Positions 50,292 to 58,785 of a stretch of 64,000 nucleotides of DNA are shown here, in pieces. Origin of the DNA: Saccharomycopsis malanga (lineage: Eukaryota; Ascomycota; Saccharomycetes; Ascoideales; Saccharomycopsidaceae). A model generated the notes under the pieces. That model did not search any database. It had not been told where the DNA came from and was given only the letters and a program-made list of their open reading frames with translations. The position numbers were made by a program, and so were the translations under genes. Numbering within the stretch: position 1 is the stretch's first letter; every line of letters starts with the position of its first letter. The stretch spans positions 310,001 through 374,000 of the forward strand of contig CP025325.1 of the NCBI GenBank assembly GCA_004014935.1. The letters run 5' to 3'.

Positions 50292-51275
50292 ATGGAGCAT
50301 CCAGAAAGACTACGGTCGTCTTTAGGGCCATCGATTGCAGCATCTGTTGTCACGGCAACACTTCTTTATCCGTTAGATTATTACAAGTCGTTACTTCAAT
50401 TGACATATGGCAATTCGTCAGTAAATCTACCAAATCAACCAAAGTATTTTTTTTCCGGTCTTTCCGGGGTCAACGTTTCGGTATTTTTCAAAGCGTTCAC
50501 CCGGTTTGGGACGTTCAATTATTTTAACCGCGTGTTTAATAGTACCAGTAGTCAGGCGAATCCGGGGGTGTTAATCTCCTCATTGTTTGCCGGAATTGCA
50601 GAGTCCATAGCAATTGTTCCTTTTGAAAATATCAAACTAAATTTAATTCTGTCTAGTTTGTACAATTCTCTCCCCGGAAACCGGAATCCATTCCGACTTC
50701 CAGAAACCCCGATATCCAAAAAGGGAATACATACAAACGATATCTTTGCTGCCTCTCCTCCAAAAGGATCTTTTCCAAAAGGATCTTTTCCAAAAGGATC
50801 TCCCCCAAAAGGATATACAGGCGTCCCACTGTTTGTTTCCAAACACTTTTTTGACTCTGTTAGGAAAGTGTACCAGCGTAATGGGATGTATGGTTTCTTC
50901 AAAGGAACCAACGTCACTCTTGTAAGACAATGTTCTAATTCCATCTGTTTCTTTGGTACATACAACTCGTTGAAACAGCTTTTAGACCCTAAAAACAACA
51001 ACGAGTCAAACGTCTTGAAGTTTATTCTCAATATGGGGGCTTCAGTCGTAATTGTAGGTGCTAATCAACCTATAGATATGATCAAAACCAGATTCCAAGC
51101 AGACGTGTATCCACAATCTAAATACAAAAATTCGCTAGATTGCGCCTACAAGATTTATATAGCCGAGGGAGGAATAGCCAAGTTGTACGCTGGCTGGCTT
51201 CCTCGGTTGGTTAAGGTCAGTGTAAGTGGTTCTGTCATGATGATCTTTTTCAACTACTTTGAGAAGATGATGTGA
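50292..51275 (+). CDS. mitochondrial carrier family protein (Ctp1/YFR045W-like)
   Basis: 327-aa inner-membrane carrier with three repeats. The signature Px[DE]xx[KR] appears as YPLDYYKSLLQL in repeat 1, VPFENIKLNL in repeat 2 and QPIDMIKTRF in repeat 3. GMYGFFKGTNVTLVRQCSNS and KLYAGWLPRLVKVSVSG are typical ends of repeats 2 and 3. RQCSNSICFFGTYNSLK resembles the citrate carrier group (Ctp1, YFR045W). The loop before the last part of repeat 2 has an unusual run of four PKGS-type units, encoded by a 15-bp tandem repeat at about 50758-50820. Substrate is inferred only as a di- or tricarboxylate. Confidence 0.85.
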   Translation: MEHPERLRSSLGPSIAASVVTATLLYPLDYYKSLLQLTYGNSSVNLPNQPKYFFSGLSGVNVSVFFKAFTRFGTFNYFNRVFNSTSSQANPGVLISSLFAGIAESIAIVPFENIKLNLILSSLYNSLPGNRNPFRLPETPISKKGIHTNDIFAASPPKGSFPKGSFPKGSPPKGYTGVPLFVSKHFFDSVRKVYQRNGMYGFFKGTNVTLVRQCSNSICFFGTYNSLKQLLDPKNNNESNVLKFILNMGASVVIVGANQPIDMIKTRFQADVYPQSKYKNSLDCAYKIYIAEGGIAKLYAGWLPRLVKVSVSGSVMMIFFNYFEKMM

Positions 51276-51494
51276 GTGGGGTTGTGTATTTAGTGTATTT
51301 ATAAAGAGATTGAGATTTGATTATTTGGATATTTTTCGAAAAGACTGGTATAAATTGGTGTTTTTATAAAGAGATTGAGATTTGATTATTTGTTTGCATA
51401 ATTCTTGACAAGATTAGTATAAATTGTCTGTTAATAGTCATTTACTAATAGTAAGGATTGGTTTAAACCGGCTATTAATAGTCATTTACTAATA

Positions 51495-51720
51495 AAAATA
51501 ATATCATATATCTCAAGCCCAGTAAATATCAATGTCGCGTATACGCGCTATGGCTAAGGGGACTTGGTAAAGCCCAATAATATCTTGTCAATCATATTTC
51601 ATAATCGTATATATCGTTATCTTTTCACCCGTGTTTCTGTTCGAAAGTATTTTCCACTAAACTATCCTGCCAGGTCTTTTCTATGAGAGCACTGGTCACT
51701 GAGCCATACGGCCCAGAGGC
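51495..51720 (-). mobile_element. tRNA-derived SINE, copy 14, with 18-bp target-site duplication
   Basis: On the plus strand: AATATCATATATCTCAAGCC, GTCGCGTATACGCGCTATGG, GACTTGGTAAAGCCCA, then GCCAGGTCTTTTCTATGAGA and CACTGAGCCATACGGCCCAG. Minus orientation, near full length. AATAGTCATTTACTAATA flanks it at 51477-51494 and 51721-51738, a perfect 18-bp repeat. A third copy of this sequence at about 51432 shows that the target itself was already locally repeated. Confidence 0.85.
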
Positions 51721-52075
51721 AATAGTCATTTACTAATAGTAAAGATTGAGATTTTCTCGATCATTTGAGTCTTTCTTTTAGTACGTATTTGGTCAAGTTT
51801 ATAATAGTAAGCAGATGGCAAGATGGACCATTTTTTACTGGGGAAAATTGATAGAAATCAAGTGGGGGAAACTACAACCAATAAACACCTGACGGCCAGA
51901 ATTAACTGGAAAACAGTTTATACCAATTGCAATTGTACTAATATAGTGAATCTCATATTTCAAGGCCTATAGAAATCCCCAGTTGCGTTGTGTTGATTAT
52001 CACCACATAATTGTGTGCTATAATCAACTCACCCAATTGATTCGAAAGCACTAGAATTTGGTCCAGGCTGTGTTT

Positions 52076-52188
52076 CAGACAGTTAGATTTGCCTGTTCAG
52101 TATTGTAAAAAGTGTTCATGCCGGGAATCGAACCCGGGCGCCTGTGGGTCTTTCTCCAAAAGTGCTAACCACTGAGCCATCGGGCTTG
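52076..52188 (-). mobile_element. tRNA-derived SINE head, copy 15, most tRNA-like
   Basis: On the minus strand: GATGGCTCAGTGGTTAGCAC (A box), then a perfect T arm CCGGGTTCGATTCCCGG (B box), then the SINE body CTGAACAGGCAAATCTAACT. The tail is missing. The acceptor stem cannot form (GCCCGAT against CATGAAC), so it is not a working tRNA gene. It shows best where the SINE head came from. Confidence 0.8.
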
Positions 52189-52591
52189 GTAGGTTGGGAA
52201 AATGTATAGTGATGTTACCAATATACTACTAAATTGAAAATTTACAAAAGATAAAGAATCAGCGAGGAATTCTGTTGGGTCTTGCCGGGGTAAATTGTTT
52301 GAATAACAGGATATCTGCTAGATTCAAACAAAACTCCATATTCCCATCTTGGGGCCATGCACCACCATGCACCCCCATGCAGCAATCACGAGGCGAAAAT
52401 TTTCAATATTGTCAGTCATCGAGGCTACCGAAACGGGTTCGATTAGTGTGCCTCGAGAAGTGAAAAAAATGGATTATTGAAATATATTTTTTAATAATGA
52501 TATATATTTTTTCATATTTTCAGCTAAAATTTTTATATACGGTTGGCAATTACGTGCAAACGATTATCGGTAGATTATAGGCAGTAATCAG

Positions 52592-55024
52592 ATGTCGTCT
52601 CGGGGATTAAATGTATTAATTATTGGTGGGGGAGGACGTGAGCATGCTATATTGAATCAGTTGCTCAAATCGCCGAGTGTGGCGAACATTTATGTTTCTC
52701 CTGGGAACGGGGGAACGGACACGGTGGTGGATCCTGTTATTAATGTGGAAAATGTGTCGATTGGGACCAGCAAGGCGGATTTTGGCCGGTTGTTGGAGTT
52801 TTCTATTGAGAAAAATGTAGGACTTGTGATTCCAGGCCCTGAGCAGCCATTGATTGATGGAATTACCGACTATTTTTACACGCACAACAGCAGTGGCAAG
52901 CAAATCTTGGTGTTTGGCCCCAGTGCTCGGGCAGCGCATATGGAAGCGTCCAAGACTTTCAGCAAGGATTTCATGAAAAAGCATGGCATTCCGACGGCCC
53001 AGTATGCGAATTTCAGCCATTACGAGGATGCCAAGGCGTACATCCGGTCGGTAGACCACCGGATTGTGATCAAGGCGTCGGGGGTAGCTGCGGGCAAAGG
53101 CGTGTTGATTCCGCAGACCGAGGCCGAGGCTCTTGAGGCTCTTGACGACGTCATGTTGAAAAAACAGTTTGGGTCTGCTGGCGACGAGGTTGTGATTGAG
53201 GAGTTTTTGGATGGCGACGAGATCTCCATTCTCACTATCAGCGACGGCTACTCGTACGTCAACTTGCCTCCTTCGCAGGACCATAAGAAGATTGGCGACA
53301 ACGACACCGGTTTGAACACCGGGGGCATGGGGTCGTATGCTCCGACGCCTATTGCCTCGGATCCCCGGTTGTTGCAGCGCATCAACGACGAGATTGTCAA
53401 GCCGAGCATTGATGGAATGAGACAGGACGGCTTTCCGTTTGTAGGCGTCTTGTTTACGGGCATTATTCTCGCCAAGGATGGAACTCCAAAGGTGTTGGAG
53501 TATAATGTCCGTTTCGGCGACCCGGAAACACAGTCTGTGTTGCCGTTGGTCAGCGACAACACCGACTTGGCCCAGGTTTTCCTTGCGGCGGCCGACCACC
53601 GGCTAGATTCGGTCCGATTTGAAATCGACCTGACCAAGTCTGCGGCAACCGTAGTTCTCGCCGCCAAGGGCTATCCGGGCTCGTACGAAAAGGGCCACCG
53701 TATCACCGTAGGCGACTGTGACAACGTAGCAGTGTTCCACGCCGGAACCACGACCGATTCCTCCGGAGCCGTGGTCACCAATGGAGGCCGTGTTCTAGGC
53801 GTCACCTGTGTGTCCCACAGCTTGCGACAGGCCGTCGACAACGTCTACAAGGCCATCAAACATATCCACTTCAAAGACAAGTACTTCCGCACCGACATTG
53901 CTCACCGGGCGTTCAATTACACGGCCGCCAAACACGCCATCACGTACGCCGACTCCGGCGTCTCTGTGGACAACGGCAACCTTCTCGTGGACCGCATCAA
54001 GTCGTTGGTCAAAAGCACCGCTCGCCCGGGCGCCGGGTCCGATATCGGCGGCTTTGGCGGCCTTTTTGATTTGGATGCCGCAGGCTTTTCCAATGCCAAG
54101 GACGCGCTCTTGGTTGCTGCTACAGATGGCGTGGGCACCAAATTACGCATTGCTCAAGACTCTGGCATCCACAATACCGTGGGCATCGACTTGGTGGCCA
54201 TGAACGTCAACGATTTGGTCGTTCAGGGCGCTGAGCCCTTGTTTTTCCTCGACTATTTCGCCACGGGCAAACTCGACATCTCCATTGCCCACGACTTTGT
54301 CAGCGGCGTGGTCGCCGGCTGTAAGTTGTCCAATTGTGCCTTGGTCGGCGGCGAAACCTCCGAAATGCCCGGCATGTATGAAGGTAACCATTATGATACC
54401 AACGGAACCGCCGTGGGCGCCGTTTTGAAACACCGTATGTTGCCTTTGGTCGCCGAAATGCAGGCCGGCGATGTCATTTTGGGCTTGAAGTCTGATGGTT
54501 TGCACTCCAACGGCTTCTCCTTGGTCCGTAAGATCATCGAAGTCAACAATCTCAATCTCGACCAGCAAGCCCCTTGGGACACTTCTAAAAAGATTTCGGT
54601 GGCCGAGTCCTGCTTAACTCCTACCAGAATCTACGTAAAACCATTGTTGAACGCTTTAAAAGCCGACAAAAACAAGGCAATCTTGGGCTTGGCCCACATC
54701 ACCGGCGGAGGATTGGTCGAAAACTTGCCTAGATGCTTGCCGGATCATTTGGCCGGCAAAATCATCTATAACAGCTGGAAAATCCCTGCCGTGTTCAAAT
54801 GGTTTGGAAAGCACGGTAACGTTCCTACCAGCGACTTTTTCAAAACTTTTAATGCTGGTGTGGGAATGGCTGTCATTGTTAAGGCTCAACAAGCTGAAAA
54901 CATTGCCAAAATCTTACAATCCGAAGGTGAAACCGTCTATACCATTGGCAAGTTGGTGAAGAAACAAGATAATCTTCCTAGTTGTTTTGTTGAAGGTTTG
55001 AAAGAAGATGGGTTCTACGAGTAG
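52592..55024 (+). CDS. ADE5,7: bifunctional GAR synthetase / AIR synthetase (Ade5,7)
   Basis: 810-aa fused purine enzyme catalysing steps 2 and 5 of IMP synthesis in the cytosol. The N-terminal GARS part (about 1-430) opens VLIIGGGGREHAIL and has an ATP-grasp domain with IKASGVAAGKGV, NTGGMGSYAPTP and VRFGDPETQ. The AIRS part (about 450-805) has GVSVDNGNLLVDRIKSLV, GGFGGLFDL, ATDGVGTKLRIA, GGETSEMPGMY and LKSDGLHSNGFSL. The length matches yeast Ade5,7 (802 aa). The middle of the gene (about 53100-54550) is strikingly C/G-ending compared with its AT-rich neighbours. Several overlapping antisense frames are by-products of this composition. Confidence 0.97.
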   Translation: MSSRGLNVLIIGGGGREHAILNQLLKSPSVANIYVSPGNGGTDTVVDPVINVENVSIGTSKADFGRLLEFSIEKNVGLVIPGPEQPLIDGITDYFYTHNSSGKQILVFGPSARAAHMEASKTFSKDFMKKHGIPTAQYANFSHYEDAKAYIRSVDHRIVIKASGVAAGKGVLIPQTEAEALEALDDVMLKKQFGSAGDEVVIEEFLDGDEISILTISDGYSYVNLPPSQDHKKIGDNDTGLNTGGMGSYAPTPIASDPRLLQRINDEIVKPSIDGMRQDGFPFVGVLFTGIILAKDGTPKVLEYNVRFGDPETQSVLPLVSDNTDLAQVFLAAADHRLDSVRFEIDLTKSAATVVLAAKGYPGSYEKGHRITVGDCDNVAVFHAGTTTDSSGAVVTNGGRVLGVTCVSHSLRQAVDNVYKAIKHIHFKDKYFRTDIAHRAFNYTAAKHAITYADSGVSVDNGNLLVDRIKSLVKSTARPGAGSDIGGFGGLFDLDAAGFSNAKDALLVAATDGVGTKLRIAQDSGIHNTVGIDLVAMNVNDLVVQGAEPLFFLDYFATGKLDISIAHDFVSGVVAGCKLSNCALVGGETSEMPGMYEGNHYDTNGTAVGAVLKHRMLPLVAEMQAGDVILGLKSDGLHSNGFSLVRKIIEVNNLNLDQQAPWDTSKKISVAESCLTPTRIYVKPLLNALKADKNKAILGLAHITGGGLVENLPRCLPDHLAGKIIYNSWKIPAVFKWFGKHGNVPTSDFFKTFNAGVGMAVIVKAQQAENIAKILQSEGETVYTIGKLVKKQDNLPSCFVEGLKEDGFYE

Positions 55025-55073
55025 TTTATAGTATTGTTTTGAAATTATTGTTGATTGAAATTTAAGAGAAAGA

Positions 55074-55426
55074 AATTGAAGAGTTTTGATTTTATAGTGA
55101 AAGTGATTTATTTTTATAATAAACAAGATATAAATTGTAGATACCACGCGAATACTATTTAATGTATTCATTTCTATTCATGTTTACAGTCAATTTGAAT
55201 TCTATAACTCTTTACGGACATTGTGCTGTTCTATTTAGTATTAATACATTGGTAATTGAAGAGTTTTGATTCTATAGTGAAAGTGATTTATTTTCATAGT
55301 ATACAAGATATAAATTGTAGATATCACGCTTTTACCATTCAATGTATTCATTTCTATTCATCTTTACACTCTATTTGAAACCTATAGCTCTTCACGGACA
55401 TGTTCTATTTAGTATTAATACATTTT
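55074..55426. repeat. tandem duplication, 180-bp unit x2
   Basis: AATTGAAGAGTTTTGATT begins at 55074 and 55254. The two units also share ATATAAATTGTAGATA, AATGTATTCATTTCTATTCA and CTATTTAGTATTAATACATT in order, with about 90% identity by eye. It begins 50 bp after the ADE5,7 stop codon. Confidence 0.9.
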
Positions 55427-55614
55427 GGTTTTGTACGCTTGTATAATCAACTTATTACGCTTCTCTAGAACCAATTTACACACGCTTTATTATATTTTGC
55501 CATCAGTGCTTGATTGTAATTTTAGCGCTTGTTGGTGATTTCTCGTATTATATGATTCTTATCATGGAGAGGAGTACATGTGTTTATATTCATTATTCTC
55601 AACAAGTATAATAG

Positions 55615-55837
55615 TTACAAGTCAGCACAACTTGGCGGTTTGTTATTTATAATAGATACAATACTTGATTCTTGGAAATTAATACCAGTTTCGGAGAAAT
55701 AGACACACATTTACTCTTAATAACAATTACAAGCCTGCACAACTCGGCGGTTTGTTAGTTATAATAGATACAATACTTGATTCTTGGAAATCAATAGTAT
55801 AATACCAATTTAGAAAAATTAGACATACTATCACTTT
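55615..55837. repeat. tandem duplication, 112-bp unit x2
   Basis: TTACAAGTCAGCACAACTTG (55615) and TTACAAGCCTGCACAACTCG (55727) open two units that share TTATAATAGATACAATACTT and GATTCTTGGAAAT. It is separate from the 180-bp duplication. Confidence 0.88.
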
Positions 55838-55909
55838 ATGCCGATTTTACCAAGTTATAAAATAAAACCAACGACCAAAAAACATTTATTAAAAAAAAAC
55901 GACAAACAA

Positions 55910-56926
55910 CTACAACTTGGCATTAGGATTAAAAGCAGCTCTGCCTTTGATTTTGCCAGATCTTAGATCGGTGATGACAGAATTGACATCATCAAAAGGG
56001 ACCAAGCTTACGTCAGGAACAACCAATCCTTTAGCCACCAAATCAAAACATTCTTTCAATTCTTCAATGGTGCCGTAAAAGTTGCCCAAAAGAGACACTT
56101 CTTTGTTACAGATAGCAGCCAAATTAAGGTCCACCTTGCCATAACCTAGACCTACGGCAAGAATGATTCCTCTGGCCATTACGTATTTGATACCGGTCCT
56201 GTAGGTATCTTTGAAACCACACATGTCAATAACCACGTCGAATGAGCTAGGTTTATGCGCAGTTTTTCTCAAGTCTGTGTGGAATTCGTCAGCACCATAT
56301 TTCAAAACAGTTTGTTTCAAACTTTCTTTGACATCAGTCACTACAAGATACGAATTGAACGCTTTGACAATCTGAATAGCATTGATTCCCAAGCCACCAG
56401 CGCCTATCAACAACACCTTGGAGCTAGGGGTGAGATTGGCTCTTTTGATGGCATGATAAGGGGTCAACACAGAATCAGTGGTCACAGCAGCAGCTTCATA
56501 AGTCACATTCTCTGGAATAGGAACCAATGTTTTCAAATTGTTTGTCTTGAAATACTGCTGCCAACCCCCATCAACAGCCAAACCAAACGTTTGATATTGA
56601 TATTGTTCACAACAATTGTAAAAGCTTCTTTTACATGGTCCACATTCATAACATGGATTCCCACTATATACAGCAAATCTTTCGCCCACTTTGACCAGCT
56701 GGACATCCGAACCAACTTGCACAACCTTGCCAGCAATCTCATGGCCTCCAATGAAATGGTCATTATGTAGTTTGAGATGTCCATCCCTAACATAGACATC
56801 CGAACGACACAACCCCGACCCTAACACTTTAAGCACCACTTCTCTGCTTCCAACTTGCGGAACATCCACCTGGACCTTGTCGACTTTTTTTTCTTTAAAA
56901 TTGAACTTGAATGCTGTTTGTTTCAT
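55910..56926 (-). CDS. zinc-containing alcohol dehydrogenase family protein
   Basis: 338-aa medium-chain dehydrogenase/reductase. Catalytic zinc ligands are Cys40 (GLCRSDV) and His62-Glu63 (GGHEIAG). The structural zinc lobe is CYECGPCKRSFYNCC (Cys about 92, 95, 98 and 105/106). The nucleotide-binding fold has GAGGLG (about 176) and a VVTDVKESL strand with Asp, which suggests NAD(H). The end GKIKGRAAFNP is typical. It differs from the ADH1-type enzymes of glycolysis (no GVCHTDLHAW) and is nearer to secondary or omega-hydroxyacid-type dehydrogenases. The substrate is not assignable. No targeting signal is seen. Confidence 0.88.
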   Translation of the reverse strand: MKQTAFKFNFKEKKVDKVQVDVPQVGSREVVLKVLGSGLCRSDVYVRDGHLKLHNDHFIGGHEIAGKVVQVGSDVQLVKVGERFAVYSGNPCYECGPCKRSFYNCCEQYQYQTFGLAVDGGWQQYFKTNNLKTLVPIPENVTYEAAAVTTDSVLTPYHAIKRANLTPSSKVLLIGAGGLGINAIQIVKAFNSYLVVTDVKESLKQTVLKYGADEFHTDLRKTAHKPSSFDVVIDMCGFKDTYRTGIKYVMARGIILAVGLGYGKVDLNLAAICNKEVSLLGNFYGTIEELKECFDLVAKGLVVPDVSLVPFDDVNSVITDLRSGKIKGRAAFNPNAKL

Positions 56927-58785
56927 TACTAATGACCTTACAGTGTTAAAGTTGTTGGTGTAATTTCATTCTCACTTGCGATATACGTGGTTTATAAAAT
57001 TATCCGACCACCGCAAATCTTTGTTTGACATCTGAATCTATAAACTCTAAACAATACAATAATAGACTACAGTTTGGTGTCCTCTGTTGTTTGATATGTG
57101 AAGATTCCAACGTTCAATCGTATAGAATATCATAAAGGTTTGTTCTTCTCTATCGTTAACGGAGATTTGCACAACTTTTTATGACAATTTGGCAGTTTAC
57201 AAGAGGTAAATCATAACTTGGGTAGTTGTAGTGTCATTCAAAGAAGACAGATTGTATTTCTAGGTAAAATCGTATAAAGAATGAACTATAAAAGGCACAT
57301 TGGTGCTTTTTCAAATAAAGTGATATCGGAGGCTAATGTTTCGTAATTATAATGCTTGAAAAGACTTGATTCATTATAGCGCTTAACAATTACACCGCCT
57401 AAACTTCTAATTCATGGTTTGTTACACCACTTAAACTTCTAATGATTGATTTATTACACCACTTGGCCATTAGATTTACCATCAAGTGCCCATGATATAA
57501 ACTAGTAAAAGTTTGTGCAATATATAACAAGCGTTACTAGAAACGAGAAATGAAACAGTCTGAGTTATATAATTAGACAATGGCTCTACCTTGAGAATTT
57601 ATAAGAAAGTACCGATACTTTAAAAGGTAAAGTAAGCTAATAAGCAGCATTTTATAATACCGTACAACATGCGGATTGAGCCAATGGTAAGCTGCACTCA
57701 TGAATGGATTTTATCGAGCTTAGGTAACCCATTTTGTAAAGTTATATGTCTATGAGTGAGAATACAACATAATCCCAAGAAAGCTTTGGGCAGTGGAAGC
57801 GAGCCAACTTATTATAGATGTATATTGTTTTCAACACAATGTAAAGATAGTACAGTTGAATTCAACCATACATTCTGGCAGATTTTTCCATTTAATAATA
57901 ATAAAGGATGGTATGTCGATATATTTACCCCTCATATACCAAAATTTTATAGTTATAAGCAAGACAGAGCATACTGATGCTCAAGCAGGGGAAATCAGAG
58001 AATGTGTGATACAGTCAAATTGGATCGTTTGACTTTTTCAAACATTATATAACCACCATTGTAAGATATTTGACCATATGTGGAAAAAGCTTTTAAAGTT
58101 GCTGATGAATTGGCTCAACGCCATTTAGTGTGAAGAATAGTTGAAATGAGGAGTTTTGATGGCCAAGTAAAATGATCATTAGAAAATGCTATTCTATTCA
58201 AATACTATTTTCACCCTGATATATCAAGATTCTATTTTGCCATTCTCCAATACTGATACACTTCTATAGTCAATCACTACCAAGTTATCTTTTTAAACAC
58301 TAATGGCAGACATCCGATGAATCGAAACCAACAGCTATAGTATGGACAAAAGGCTCTGTCTAAAATGAATTTTCCACCTGTATAATGGAGAATACCTTTG
58401 CCCCCACAATGAGCGTTTTACCTGCAAATGAGTTTTCTACAATGAACTTGTCTTATAAACATTCTACTAGAAAACTCTTCGAGCACATTGATTTATAAAA
58501 GTTGTGCGATAACTGCATGGTCAAGAGCTCAACGGCAAAAAGACTAGTAGAAATGCACTGGAATCGTGAATCCATATACACATGTTTGAAATATTGACAA
58601 AATATTTGGAAAACTTGAGGATTTATGACCCGTTGGTTTTTCACCATATTTATACAATATGGTGGTGGATTTGTTGAGAATATCACACTGTAAATTATTA
58701 GTGATAATCATATTGACTGACAAATAATCAACAAATCTAACATTAGATGATCCAGCCATAATTGATAATTGGGCTTGACCACTTG
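56927..58785. other. long intergenic gap, no supported gene
   Basis: About 1.86 kb. Degenerate direct repeats with TTACACC.CTTAAACTTCTAAT occur three times at 57390-57460. Several open frames of 70-82 codons (for example 57793-58032 and 58544-58789 on the minus strand) have somewhat coding-like composition, but no family is recognised; they could be remnants of decayed sequence. Confidence 0.4.

Larger units (their letters stand above)
51276..52591. other. intergenic, SINE-rich, upstream of ADE5,7
   Basis: About 1.3 kb. An imperfect tandem duplication starts just after the carrier gene (TTTATAAAGAGATTGAGATT at 51297 and 51363). TAATAGTCATTTACTAATA occurs three times; two of these flank SINE copy 14. 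SINE copy 15 follows. CATGCACC repeats lie at 52356-52382. The last 100 bp are the likely ADE5,7 promoter. Confidence 0.5.
55025..55909. other. convergent 3' region with two tandem duplications
   Basis: 885 bp between the ends of ADE5,7 and the alcohol dehydrogenase gene, largely made of a 180-bp and a 112-bp tandem duplication (listed separately). No gene is seen. Confidence 0.6.

Noticed and set aside
52076-52188. Minus-strand tRNA gene with perfect T arm and D arm
   Set aside because: The acceptor stem cannot pair, and the sequence continues into the body of the SINE family, so it is a SINE head and not a working tRNA gene.
52616-53599. 327-codon minus-strand frame inside ADE5,7
   Set aside because: A shadow of the GC-biased third positions of ADE5,7; no domain in its own frame.
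55074-55837. CRISPR-like or centromeric repeat array
   Set aside because: Only two units of each of two different lengths with no spacers; simple tandem duplications explain it.
57756-58032. Overlapping 73- and 79-codon frames in the gap before APL1
   Set aside because: Coding-like in places but no family match and no supporting start or neighbour; left as possible decayed sequence.
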